A stretch of 64,000 nt of DNA. Source: Hyaloscypha bicolor E (lineage: Eukaryota > Ascomycota > Leotiomycetes > Helotiales > Hyaloscyphaceae). The notes beneath the pieces were generated by a model. It was given only the letters and a program-made list of their open reading frames with translations. It was not told the origin of the DNA and ran no database searches. Where the stretch lies: NCBI RefSeq assembly GCF_002865645.1, contig NW_020194684.1, forward strand, positions 4,565,952 to 4,629,951, written 5' to 3'. How positions within the stretch are numbered: position 1 is the stretch's first letter; each line of letters opens with the position of its first letter. A program made the position numbers and the translations under genes. Below, in pieces: positions 13,232 through 25,990 of this stretch.

Positions 13232-13316
13232 ACGAGTTTAGGGCCGCTTCGCTAAAATTATTACTAGCGGCCCTATACAAGCTCCGGGGCTAGTAATAAT
13301 TTTGCCCTAAACTCGT
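13232..13316. repeat. 85-bp GC-containing foldback (MITE-like) element
   Basis: The outer arms ACGAGTTTAGGGC and GCCCTAAACTCGT are perfect inverted repeats (13 bp). Inside them AAAATTATTACTAG pairs perfectly with CTAGTAATAATTTT (14 bp). The only asymmetry is a 9-nt insertion, CGCTTCGCT, in the left arm; the loop is 22 nt and GC-rich. It sits in sequence of well under 20% GC yet shows no RIP damage, as expected for something too short to trigger RIP or inserted later. No coding capacity. No clear target duplication was found. Confidence 0.75.
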
Positions 13317-15021
13317 CCCGAATAGCTTTAAATAATATTTTCTTAGTAATAAACTTTTTATAAACTTTTAATAAATTATATAAGAAAGAAAATAGATTAT
13401 AAATATATAAAATTATTTATAAATAAGCTAAAACTATTCTCTTAATTTATATTTTAATAATATAAATATTTTAAATAAGTTTTAAAAATTAAAGAATATT
13501 AATTTAATATATATAAATTATTTAAAAAAAAAAGTAAAAGTTTATTAAACTTTATATAATATTTTTATTTTTTATTTCTTTTTAAAAAATTTTTATTAAT
13601 AAGTATTATATAAAGAAAGGTTTTAATAAAAGTAATTTATTAATATTAAATATAAAAAAAATCTTTTAATAAATCTTTTAATATTTATATAAGTTTATTT
13701 TAAAAAAAAGTTTTTAAATATAAAATAAAAATTCAATATATATAAAAGACTTTAATTAAAAAAGCTTTTTAAAGATTTTATATTATTAAATATATTAAAA
13801 ATATAAATTACTTTTAAAATCTTTTTTAAATAAAAATATTTAAAGATATATTATTTATTTTAAGAATTATTTTAATAAGGATTTTAATAAAATCTTTAAT
13901 ATTTATTATATAATTAAATAATATTTTTATAAATTAATAAAATTTAACTTAATATAATTTACTTTTAATAAAAGAATTTAATTTCTTATATTTCTTATAT
14001 ATTATATTACCTTATTAAGTTATAATAAACTTTCTTTTATTAATTTAATTTATAAAACTCTTTTTTATATTATATTATATTTTTAAATAAATAATCTTAT
14101 AAGTTCTTTAACTTATTAAAATTATTAATTATATATTTTAATTATTTATATATATAAAAACTTATATTTATAAACTTATATTTAATATATTAAATTTAGT
14201 TTATTTTTATTTTTTTATTTCTAATATAAACTATATAAAAAAATTAATTAAAATTTATAAAAAGCCTTTTTATTATAATAAGAAATAATATTATTTTTAT
14301 AAAGCTTTCCTAGCTTTTTCTTTATTCTTAATTTATATTTTAATTAAATATATAATATTAATATAATTCTTTTAAATATTAAGTTTAATAAAATAAAAAT
14401 TATAAAAAATCTCAATTTAAAATATTATTATAAAATATATAAAAAATTTATTATATATTAAAATTTATAATTATTAAAACTTAATAATATAAATCTAATA
14501 ATAATAAATTTTATAATATAAGTACTTTAAATAAAAATAAATAAGTTTAAAAAACTAAAAAAAACTAATATAAAAAATTAATTTAAATATATATAAATTA
14601 TAAAATAATAAAAGTTTATTAAGCTTTATATAATATTTTTACTTATTTTAATAAATTCTTATTTTTAATTCTGAATTCTTTTATTAATAAGTATTATATA
14701 AAGAAATCTTTTAATAAAAATAATTTATTAATATTAAATAATATTTTTCTTTACTTTTCTTTAAATATAAAAAAATATTTTAATATTTTTAAAAAATAAA
14801 AGCTATTATATTATATAATAAAATTATTATTTAAAAATTAATAATATTTTCTTAATATAAGTTTCTTTAATATAAGTTTTCTTTAATAATAGTTTTCTTT
14901 AATATAAATTTATTTTAAAAAAAAGTCTTTAAATATTAAATATAATTTTAAAAGACTTTAATTAAAAGAGCTTTTTAAAAAAATTATATTATTAAATATA
15001 TTAAAAATATATTTCTTAATT

Positions 15022-15080
15022 TAAGTTATATATTTCTTATATTTCTTATATTTCTTATATTTCTTATATTTCTTATATAA
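15022..15080. repeat. 10-bp tandem repeat (TATTTCTTAT)
   Basis: About five to six consecutive copies of TATTTCTTAT, probably slippage-generated. Confidence 0.8.
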
Positions 15081-15784
15081 TATATTATTTAATTAATTTA
15101 ATAAAATAAATTCTTAAATATTAAACTTAATTTATTTTATAAAGCTTTCTTAGCTCTTTCTTTTCTCTTATATTCTTTTTATATTTTAATTAAATATATA
15201 TATTAATATAATTCTTTTAAATTTTAAGTTTAATTAAATTTATATATTATTAAAATATTTAATATAATAAAAATTATAATAAATCTAAATCTAAAATATT
15301 ATTATAAAATATTAAAAAAAATACTTATATATTAAAAACTCTTATAAAATTAAATCTTTTTTATAATATAAGTATTTTAAATAAAAACTAATAATTTTTA
15401 ATTTTTAATTTTAATCTAAATATATATAAATTATTTAAAAAAAAGTAAATATTTATTAAGCTTTATATAAGATTTAAATTATATTTATATAATATTTTTC
15501 TATAATTTCCTTTAAATATAAAAATATTTTTTAAAAAAAATAAAAGCTATTATATTATAATTAATAATATTTTTATAAATTAATAAAATTTAATATAATA
15601 TAATTTACTTTTAATAAAATAATCTAATTTATAAATTTCTTATATAATATATTACTTAATTAATTTATAATTAATTTTTTTTTATTAATTTAATTTATAA
15701 AATTCTTTTTTAAATATATATTTTTTTAAATATTTAATTTTATAAATTCTTAAACTTTAAACTTAATATAACTTCTTTAAATTA

Positions 15785-15985
15785 TTAAAATTATTAATTA
15801 TTTATTTTAATTATTTATTTTAATTATATATTTTAATTATATATTTTAATTATATATTTTAATTATATATTTTAATTATATATTTTAATTATATATTTTA
15901 ATTATATATTTTAATTATTTATTTTAATTATTTATTTTAATTATTTATTTTAATTATTTATTTTAATTATTTATTTTAATTATAT
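15785..15985. repeat. 13-bp tandem repeat array (ATTTTAATTATAT / ATTTTAATTATTT)
   Basis: About 15 contiguous copies of a 13-bp unit in two variants. The ATTTTAATTATAT form occupies the middle and the ATTTTAATTATTT form both ends. That order suggests homogenisation by unequal exchange or slippage. Confidence 0.85.
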
Positions 15986-16610
15986 ATAAGAACTTATATT
16001 TAATATTTTAAATTTAGTTTATTTTTATTTTTTATAAATTATTATAGCTTTTACTTATAAAGCTCTTTTTCTTTTATAAGCCTTTTTAAGTCTTACTTGC
16101 CTTTATAAGTTTCTTATTAATTATACTTCTATTTATAGTTTTTTCTTAATTTTTATTTTTATATTTGTAAAGCTTTCTCTTTTTTTTATAACTTATTATA
16201 GCTCTTTCTTTTATTTATTATTTTTTCTAAGCTATCTAATAAGCTTATAAAGCTCCCTCTTTTCTTATATAAACTCTTATAGCCTTTATAACGGCTAGTA
16301 TTATATAATTAGTTTTAGCTAAAGGAATTAATTTTAGCTAAGGTTCCAAGCTATAGTTCAAATCAAGCTCGCTTCCAAAGCTCGGCGTTTTAGTAGTCTT
16401 GGCCATACCTACTTATCCACTGCCACACCTCACTCCTTCTCTCCTTAGCTTTAGATTCTATAGGATATTAGAATTATAGATCTTTAAGCATCATTCCATT
16501 GCTTTATTCCTGCCATTACAGCCTTATTCTTATTTATAAAGCTCTCTCTTATACCTATAGAACTTCCCTTAAGCTCGCTAGGCATTAGAATAGTAGTATA
16601 TGGTATACGA

Positions 16611-16659
16611 GAGTTTTGGTGTTCCTCACGTGACTTGGATTTTAGGGAGTCCCGAGAGC
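16611..16659 (+). repeat. Direct repeat, copy 1 (CACGTGA block)
   Basis: GTTTTGGTGTTCCTCACGTGA, followed about 20 nt later by AGTCCCGAGAGC. It matches copy 2 at 16851-16899, 240 bp downstream. Confidence 0.7.
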
Positions 16660-16850
16660 TAGCTAGAGCCTTGAGAATTCCCCTTATCCCACCCCTCCCG
16701 AGTATTAAAAAATCGTAATAAAAGCCCCTCACATTCCAGAACCACTAAAATATAGAGAAAGGCACTTGAGCTTCTCCTCTCTTATCCTAAGCTGAGCCCT
16801 AAGGATTTGGACGTAATCGCGTTCCGATGCGCGATTTTCTAGAAGGGGGA

Positions 16851-16899
16851 GATTTTGGTGTTCGTCACGTGAAAGTTGTTTCTATAGAGCCCCGAGAGC
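16851..16899 (+). repeat. Direct repeat, copy 2 (CACGTGA block)
   Basis: ATTTTGGTGTTCGTCACGTGA, followed by AGCCCCGAGAGC. Same order and spacing as copy 1, diverged in between. Confidence 0.7.
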
Positions 16900-16930
16900 C
16901 AACCGCTTAGGGTGGTCCGAACGTAGGACA

Positions 16931-19900
16931 ATATAGAAGAGGATATATTTTATTATTTTAGAATATTAGTTAATAATTATAAGAATTATATTAAAATTAG
17001 AATCTTTTACCGGGTTTTTATATAATAATAAACCTATAATAAAATCTATAAAAATCTTATTTTAAGGTCTTTTAGGCTATAGTAAACTACTAAGCAAACT
17101 ATATAGTAAATATTTCTTTGCCTTAACTCTCTAGTAAATATTATATTCTTAATAATAATTATAAATATTTTCTTTTATATTTTTCTAATATTAGAACTTT
17201 TTAAGAAACTCGAAAGTTTTCTTTATTTTATAATATCCGGCTATTAGATTATTATAATAAAGCTTTATAACTTCTTAATATAAAGCGAAATTATTAAATA
17301 TAATAAAGCGAAATTATTAAATATAATAATTCTTAAATAATATCTAAATAAGCCTGAATTATTTTTCTAGATTTCTTTTTCTTTAGTATTTCTTTTATTA
17401 AGCCTCTATTTTAAGATATTCTAATATTAAAAATTATTTCTCTAAACTACTTAAATAATATCTAGAAAGAATTTAGATAAAGAAACTAGTATTATAGCTT
17501 TTTTAGTAGCTATATATATTTATATATAAGGAATTAAATATTTATAATTATTTAATTTAAAAACTCGAGAAATCGAAAAGTTTTTAATTTTATTAAATAA
17601 TATAATTATAAATACTTTTATTATCTTAGCTATAATAATAGAGCTTTTAAGATATTTCTTTATATTTTACTTCTTAACTAATTCTATAATTAAGAAATTT
17701 ATAAGATAATTTATTTATTTATCTTATAATAAATATTTCTTTTTAATTATTATAAATATAATAAGTATTAAATAATACTTATTTTAAAGAGGAAACTTTT
17801 TAGATATTTATAAGAATCTCTAAATTATAATTATAAAAGCTTTTTTTAACTTATTCTAAAAAGTTAGAAGCCAAGTTATATTAATAAAATCTTTTTTATA
17901 ATTAGGCCTTTTACTAGATTTATTTACTAGATTTAAAGTACTTCTATAATAAATAATATTAAAATTATATATTATAAAATATATTATCTAATATATTTAA
18001 TAGCTTTTTAGATATTTTATTTCTATAAAATATTAGAGATTATTATAGTTTATAATAATCTTAATTATAACCCTGAATCTTTTAAGATAATAGTATTAAT
18101 ATTTAAAGACTTTAATAATTATAAGTAGTTCTCTATTATAAATACTATAGTTATATTTAATTTTAGAGAATTTCCGAAACTAGAATATTACTAAATACTA
18201 GTATTTTTTCGGGCTATTACTAAAATTAACTTATTATAAAATAGTACTAGTAATTACGAATTTTAATATATTAGTTTTAATATAAATCTTTTTAAAAGAA
18301 TTAAAATAAACCAGAATAAGTATTATAGTAAAAGCTTTTTTTAAAGTTTTAAAGCTTTTAGTTACTTTATTTATTTATATAAAGAAACCGGATTTCTAGT
18401 TCTTTTCTATTTCTTTTAAGAAATTTATTAAGCTTATAATTACCTAAAAATAATAATAAATAAACCTATAATAGGAATTAGTAAATTCAAGAAATATTTA
18501 AATATTATAGAATAATTCTGGTTCTAGCTATTTAATAATATTATAGACTCGTTTAGAATCTATATAAATATTTTCTATTCTAATAAAAAAATCTAAAAAT
18601 TCAATTTCCTTAATATTAAATTTATATTTACTAAATTTATAAAATATATTATTTTTATATAGCTTAGTAAATATCTAATAAATATAATTATAGTATTTAT
18701 TTTTATTTCAGGAATAAATAAGAATATTATTTAAATAAATAATTATAAAATAATTTAGAAGCCTTATAAATATAGTATTAATATATATTTAAAATATAAA
18801 TAGTATATTAGCTAGTCTAAAAAATATTATAAGATATTTAAAATAGTTATAATAGGTTCTAAAAGCCGTTTTTTACTTATATTCTTTATAAATTCTTATT
18901 TAATAATATATATTTTTAAGATTTAACTTTATAAAAATCTTAGCTTTTTAGAACTAGTTAAGAGTCTTATTAATAAGAGAAAGCAGATACTAATTCTTAA
19001 TTATAATTTAATTAAGTTTATAATAATTAATATAAAGATATAGCTTTTTATTTTTCTTAAAAACAAAAAAAATAAATGCTTTTATTAGGCTTTTACTATA
19101 TCTTATTTAATATTTATAAAATATATTCTATAAATATAGATATAATACTTCTAGTTAGATTTCTAATAAATTATATAAAGATTTATATAAAACTATATTA
19201 TTATATTAATAAAGTATTTAATATTACTAAAATTAGAAAGTTTTAAAGCTTTATTAAAGTTAAAAACCTTTAAAAAAATCGTATTTATTATTTTAGAAAT
19301 AAATAAATATTTCTAAGGCCTTTTTTCGAAAAGTATTAATTTATTATATTAAAAACTTCTATTTAATATTATTAGAACTATATAATAAAACAGAGATCTA
19401 GTAACTATTATAAATATATAAAGCCTATTATCTAAAATAATTATATTTGCTTTTAGTTAAAAATAAAACTTAAAATACTAGCTTAAATACTAGTTAAACT
19501 CTTTACTAAATTCTTTTAGTATTAGAATCTTAATATTATTAGGCTATATAAATATATATATTTGTTATTTCTTAATATAATCTATATATTATATAAGAAT
19601 TACTTTATAAAATTCTATTCTAAAAATAAAGCTATAAGAACTAATATTCTTATATTTATAAAACTAGAGCTTAAAAGAATACATTTTATTATAATTATCT
19701 ATAATAAATACCTTAAAATTATAGGCTTAATAGATCTTAAATTAGTTCTTATAAAAGATTATAAATTCCTAATTATATTTAGTTGAAATAATAAAGCTTT
19801 AGTTTTAAATCTAATTATTATTAAAAAAGTTATAATCTAATCTAGTATTATTAAGTTTATTATATATTTCTAAGATATTTATTTCTAGCTATATTAATCT

Positions 19901-22604
19901 TATTTAAATAATTATATAAAGTAATATATCTTTTTTATTATAGCTAAAACTATTAATATTTAAGATTTAGTTTTTCTTTTCTTTATTTCTTAAAAGAATC
20001 TTCTCTAAAGTATTTCTTTATAATAATAATATTAATCTGCTTCTATAAATACCTTAATTCTTCTATAATTTTAGCCTTATTAAAGTTCTATTAAGCCTAT
20101 TTAATATACTTAAAATATTTCATATTTCCTAAAAAGTATTTTTTCTATTTATAAGTTTAATAAACTATATCTAAAATAAAACTAGTATTTTATTAAAGCC
20201 TTAAAAAAGCTAATATATTATCTAAAGATTTTTTATATAATTTTCGGAACTTATTCTTTCTTTTTTAATAGTTTTATAAATTAGAATTTACTAAATTAAA
20301 GTTTTTAGAAATAGAATTACTTTTACTAGATTTCTTTATTTTTATTTTCCTTAATTTAGAATAAGTAATATATTTTACTTTTTAAGCTTTTTTAAGCTAT
20401 TTAGAAATAAATATTACTTTATTTCTTAAGAAAATAAATATAAATATCTAATAAGTTTTATAATTAAATAAAATAGTATTAAAAGTCTAAATCCGGTCTT
20501 TTTTAGAATATAAGTTCTAGTTAATTTTAAGACTAATTATTCGAATATATAACTTAATAACTATTTTATTATTTTTCTAGTAAAAATCTCGAAGTTTCTT
20601 AAAAATATCTTATTAATAAATTTGAGGTATTTAGAATATATTAGCTAAATAAGCCTTAAATTACTTCTAATAAATCTTATATAATAATAGACTTTGCTTT
20701 ATTATAGCTTTCTAAGTATTATAAGATTTATTTCTAAAAAATATTTATAATAAAGTTAATTCTAGAAAAGTATTTATTATAAGTTTAAAATTAAATTCTA
20801 AAAATTACTTTCTAGAAAAATATAAATATTTTCTATAATATAAGTCAAATATTCGAACTTTAAAAAACTTCTTTTAGTCTAAATATATTTTTAGAATATT
20901 ATATAATAGCTTCTAATAAATAGTATTAAAATTACTTTTAAAGCTTATTATATTAGGAAAGAAAATAAGTTCTAATTCTATTTTAGGAAATTCCTTAATA
21001 GAAATTACTAAAAAAGATAAAGCAGACTTATAAATAGAATTTCTATAAGATATAATAAATTATAAGATATTTCTAAAAGTATTCTTATATTATTCTAATT
21101 ATAGAATATATTAATTAATTATATTTACTAATTCTTGCTTTTATTAAAGTACTTTAATTTTAATATATAAGCCTTATTTTATAACTCAGGTAATAGTAAT
21201 TTAGATATTAATCTCAATATCTTAATTATTACCGGAATTATTTCTATTATTATTACTAGCTCTCAAAGGCTTTTAAAAAACCCTATTAAAAGTATTAGAT
21301 AAGCCTTTATTATTACTTATATTAGAATTAATCTAGTTAACTTCCTTTATAGAAATAGCTTTAGTAAAAAGTTATATATTTTATAGATTTCGAGATATAA
21401 TTATTTATTAAACTACTTTTTTTAAGAATAGAAAAACTAGCTTATAAAATATTTATTAGTAAATAATAAAATAATAAAATAAATTAGTAAGTTATAAAAC
21501 TATAATATTAAATTTAATATAGAACTAATCTCTATTTCTTCTAGAAAATCTAGAAAAGCCTTTTCTAAATAAAAGACCCTAATAATATATATATAATTAG
21601 TAATTTATAAGCCTAATACTTATAATATAAATAATAGTTAGTTATAATATTAAAAAGCTACTAATTTCTTTAATTAATACTTATAATATCTAAAGTTTAT
21701 TATATATCTTTAAGTTATATATAATTCTATATATATTATAATTTCTAAAGAAATAATTATACTAATACTAATAATAGAAAGAATTCTAATAAAAAAGAAA
21801 ACTTTAATAATAACTAAAATAACTAAACTAATATTAAGATAACTATTATAATTAAGAAATATATAATATTAAATAGTAATTATTAAATAAAGTACTAGTC
21901 TAAAATTAAAAGCTAGTAAATAATTCTAAAAGTTAAAATAAAGAATTAATGTTTTATAAATATTAATAAATTAGTATATAATATTATTACTTAAATTAAA
22001 AAGCCTTTTAGAAGCTTTTATAAAACAAAAATCTTAAAGCTTAAAATTCAAGAATTTAATAATAAAATAGCTAAAATATTCGGCCTTAATATATAAATTA
22101 CTAAAATAAATAAATAATTCGAGAATATATATTTTAAGCTTAAAAAGGCCTAAAAATTAATTAAATAGCTTAGAATTAGCTTAATTAAATCAGATATTAC
22201 TATTTTAAATAAGAAAAAAAGTAAATAAATTATTATATTAATATTTACTTTAATAAATAAACTTGATTTATTATTTCTATTTAAAAACTATTTAATAATA
22301 ATAGTTCTAATATTAGCTATAATTTATATAATATTTCTAGACTATATTATTAATATAAATATAAATATAATACAAGTAATAAATAAAAAGAACTAGTTAA
22401 AACATATTAGAAACTAGATTATTTTAGTAAAATTATAATTATATTTTAATTATAAATAAGCTACTAGAATTAAATAAAATAGAATTAATAGTTATAGTTT
22501 TTCTTTATTTTCTTTTCTTTATTATAGCTAAATAATTCTTTAAATAAAGGCATTTAGACTTTTCTTTAAAAAAGGAAATAATATAATAATTAATATAATA
22601 ATAT
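16931..22604 (-). mobile_element. Ty3/gypsy chromovirus C, minus strand, RIP-degraded
   Basis: Read on the minus strand, 18740 to 18711 gives IYLNNILIYS, the gypsy RT Y-x-D-D box with Asp changed to Asn. Just upstream (near 18830-18770) is a degraded L-A-N-x-P-x-x-x-Q segment. Integrase and tail lie toward 17.0 kb and gag toward 20-22 kb. Element D has inserted near its 5' side (22605-22609), so the sequence just right of D (from 28844) may be its continuation. I did not find LTRs for C. The region 40440-41290 is a second partial copy of the part near 19.9-20.5 kb. Confidence 0.65.
18711..18740 (-). other. RT catalytic-box relic (element C)
   Basis: The minus-strand frame reads IYLNNILIYS, expected YLDDILIYS. 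Both Asp codons are AAT, so it is catalytically dead. Confidence 0.65.
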
Positions 22605-22609
22605 AATTT

Positions 22610-22943
22610 TATTATAATTCTATACTTTATCTAGTCTAATATCTAGTATTTAATATCTGAGCCTGATATCTAGTATTTAATATCTAAGCCTAATATCTAG
22701 TATTTAGTATTTGAGTATCTAGTATCTGGGGTTATATAATAGTTATATATAATAAAGCTAGAAAAGGCTATACTTTAGGAAATTTAGAATACTAAGTCTT
22801 ATTAGACCGAGCTATAAGCAAAGAACTATAAATATTTAAGGAACCTTAGATTGAGATTTCCTTTTTTCCTTAGTTTAGTTTTCTTAATAAATAGTTCTCC
22901 TATAAATACCTTATTTATAGGCTTTCTTTATAGATCTATAATA
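22610..22943 (+). repeat. 5' LTR of element D (RIP-mutated)
   Basis: 334 bp, from TATTATAATTC to CTATAATA. Compared with the 3' LTR, nearly every C or G of the latter in a mutable context is T or A here. It also carries three rather than four copies of the internal AGCCTGGCATCTGG-type repeat; the 27-bp length difference equals one unit. Confidence 0.85.
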
Positions 22944-25878
22944 TTAAACTAAGCTTTTTTTTTTATCTAAAAAGGCTCTAGAATATTTCCTCTAAAATAA
23001 TTATTTATTTCTAAAGAATAATTCCCTATATATAAATTATATATATCTAATACTTCTAATATAGCCTCTTATACTAATAGCTTTTCTAAGAGTCTTTACC
23101 TATATCCTATAATCCTATCTTTTATATCCGGTACTAAAAATGCCTCTAGAATAAGACCTTTTACCCTAAAAGAATTACTTATCTTATCTAATATTTATTC
23201 TAATATACTTATATTATAATAAGCCCAAATTAAAATTTAGATAAATATTTAGACTAATTATATAACCCTAAATAGCTTGGCTACTAGTCTAGCTTACTTA
23301 CTTAATATAGAAAAGCTTTCCCAAAAACATTTTATTAATAAAAGTTATATTTCGGATAATATTTATTCTTAATCTAAATATTATAATATAGTATTTAACT
23401 TTCTAGTTTCTCTTATTAAATAAGTATATCTGGCTAGGAAAGTTCCTAAATATAGTAAGTTCTGCTTTATAAAAGTTCCGGATTCTTTAAAGCTTAGTAA
23501 TAATAAAAACCCAACCTATAACTATTAGTAAGTTCAGATTATTAGTAAATTTAAAATTAATATAAACTATTATATAAATAAAAACACTCGTATATACTAT
23601 ATTTTTAATTATATAAAAAGTAATATCTAATATTACTTATATATTTAATATAAGCCCAAAGCTATTAATTCTTTCGAGATAGCTATAGAAATAATTAACT
23701 ACTTTAGTAAATACTTTATTAATTCTTATTATATATATAAAGCTAGATATAAATATAAGAAGCTATAAATAAATAAGATTTAGACTTTTTATAAGTTTAA
23801 AATCAAGTTTATTTATTTAGTAAATAAAGTTTAGATCTATTTATAAAACTATCTTAATAAGCTATATAATAAGCTAATACTTTCTTTTTAAAAATAACTT
23901 ATAAGCTAGTATTACTTTATTTATATACTTTATAACCTGTACTATATAGCCTTATTAGTTAATTCCGAAATAAAGATATTATAAACTTATAAGAGCTTTA
24001 GAGAATATATTAAGGCTCGAGCTACTATTACTTTTCTAATCTCTACTACTCCTAATACCTTTATATTCGCTGCTCCTAAGCTTTATATAATAACTTCTCG
24101 TATCTTTATACTAACCTAAATACTTCCGATTATTAGTAAGCTAGCTATTAAGAGAAAAAGTACTTCTATTTTAATCTTAACTTATTTTAATTACTCTTAG
24201 ACTAGTTATATAGCCTATAACTATCTAGTACCAAAATATATTACTAATATTAAGAAACTAGAAAAGAATAATAAGCTTATAAAGGCTAATACAAATAATA
24301 TACCGGGAAATAAGAATATCTAGAAAAAGACTTCTTTTTAGATAAACTTAAAATTAATCTTATAGAAATTAATCTAAACTAATTAATAAAAGAACTATAT
24401 TTAACTATATTCTATAGCTTATCTTATAATAAATATTTAGTTAATATCTCTTTTCTTATTAACTTTGGAATAAATAGTTTTGTATTTATTAATATTTTTC
24501 TTATTATAAATATTATTATTTTCTTTAATTTCAAGTTCTAGTATTTATCCAAGCCTATTAGTATTAAGAAATATAATAGTAAGCTAGAAACCCGTATTAT
24601 CTACTTTTTAAGAATATACTTTACTATTAACTAAAGATAATAGTATAATATTCCCTTACTAATTCTTAATCTTAGATTCCATAACCTTATTCTCGGCTAT
24701 AAATAACTAGAATACTTTAAACTACTTCTTAATATCCGAAACTAATATTTAATATAGTCCGAGCTTTTTCCTTTATTACTTTTAGTTATATGAAAGATTC
24801 CTATATCTTAAAAAGCTTTACTTCTTACCCTAAAACATATTTCTTATTCTAATTATTAAATAAATATTAAAGTTAGAAACTATATATTTAATAAGGAAAA
24901 CTAATAATAAGCTATTAGGAAATAAGCTTTTATTAAGAACTATAATATAGAAAATAACTTTATTACTAACTTCTTTCTATATACTAGTTCTACTAATAAT
25001 ACTACTTCTAAATACGATTTTACTAATTCCGAATTAGACCCGAATAAAGAACCTAAACTAGTACTAGTTATTCCTATTTCTTAGAAGCCAAAGATTAAAT
25101 ACTTCTATAAATAAAATATTTAAAATAATTATTACTAAATAAAAAACTCTCTAGCTAATATTATTCGTCCTATAAATATCCTATATTAGAAGAGACTATA
25201 TATAAAAAGAAAGCTAGTAAAAGCTTTTATTATTAAAATTACTAGTATTAGCTCTATAAATATATATTATAACCTCTAATAATCCGAGAATAAAGCCTTT
25301 ACTATAAGCCTTTATAAGATTAATAGCTTCCTTAAATAATAAAAAAAGCTTCTTTTAGAAACTAATATAAAAGATTCTACTATTTCCGGATAATATACTA
25401 AGTTTAATAGAGCCTTTTCTAAAGAAGCCTCTAATATTCTATTTCTTTATTAGTTATATAACTATAAGATATAATTAGAAAAAAAACAAAAAGATATCTG
25501 AAATATAGCCCTTTATATAAAATAATAATAACCAAATTAGAAGCTATTAAGAAATACTTCCTAGAGAACCTTAATAAAGGTTTTATTATTTCTAGTTAAT
25601 TACTATTTGCGGCTTCTATTCTTTTTATAAGAAAGTCTAATAAGAGCCTATAATTTTATATTAATTACTAGAAGCTTAACTAAATTACTTATAAAAACTA
25701 TTATTTTCTTTTCCTTATTAATAAGATCTTAGCTAGAATTAGTAAAGCCAAAATCTTTATAAAGCTTAATATTTATTAGGCTTTTTACTAAATTCATATA
25801 AACCCCGAATTAGAGAAATTAATAATATTTTATATATATTATAAAATATATAAATATAAAATTTTACTTTTCGAATTA

Positions 25879-25990
25879 ATTAATAAGCTAGCTACTTACT
25901 AGTACTATATAAATAATATCTTATTTAATTACTTAGACGACTTTTATATAACTTATCTAGATAATATTCTTATTTATTTTAATAATAAAT
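25879..25990 (+). other. Reverse-transcriptase core relic (element D)
   Basis: The frame reads YYINNILFNYLDDFYITYLD and then NILIYFNNKLEYK. The second box, Y-L-D-D-I-L-I-Y-S, has become YLDNILIYF: one catalytic Asp is intact and one is Asn. It is less damaged than A. Confidence 0.75.

Larger units (their letters stand above)
13317..16300. other. Extremely AT-rich stretch with a thrice-repeated block
   Basis: No gene. A block containing TATATAAATTATTTAAAAAA and AAAGTTTATTAAACTTTATA recurs in diverged form near 13510, 14590 and 15430. This indicates old local duplication of one repeat followed by heavy mutation. GC content is minimal throughout. Confidence 0.6.
16330..16930. other. Mixed-composition island, probable transposon remnant
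   Basis: A less AT-rich 600-bp island between two RIP-degraded blocks. On the minus strand an ATG near 16407 opens MAKTTKTPSFGSELDLNYS and soon meets a stop. Also on the minus strand, the segment ending near 16484 reads KAVMAGIKQWNDA, and a related but diverged segment lies at 28975-29030. The recurrence argues for a repeated element rather than a host gene. I cannot name the family. Confidence 0.4.

Noticed and set aside
16484..16732. 82-codon minus-strand open frame
   Set aside because: It overlaps a repeated motif also seen near 29.0 kb and has no recognisable domain. A transposon remnant is more likely than a host gene.
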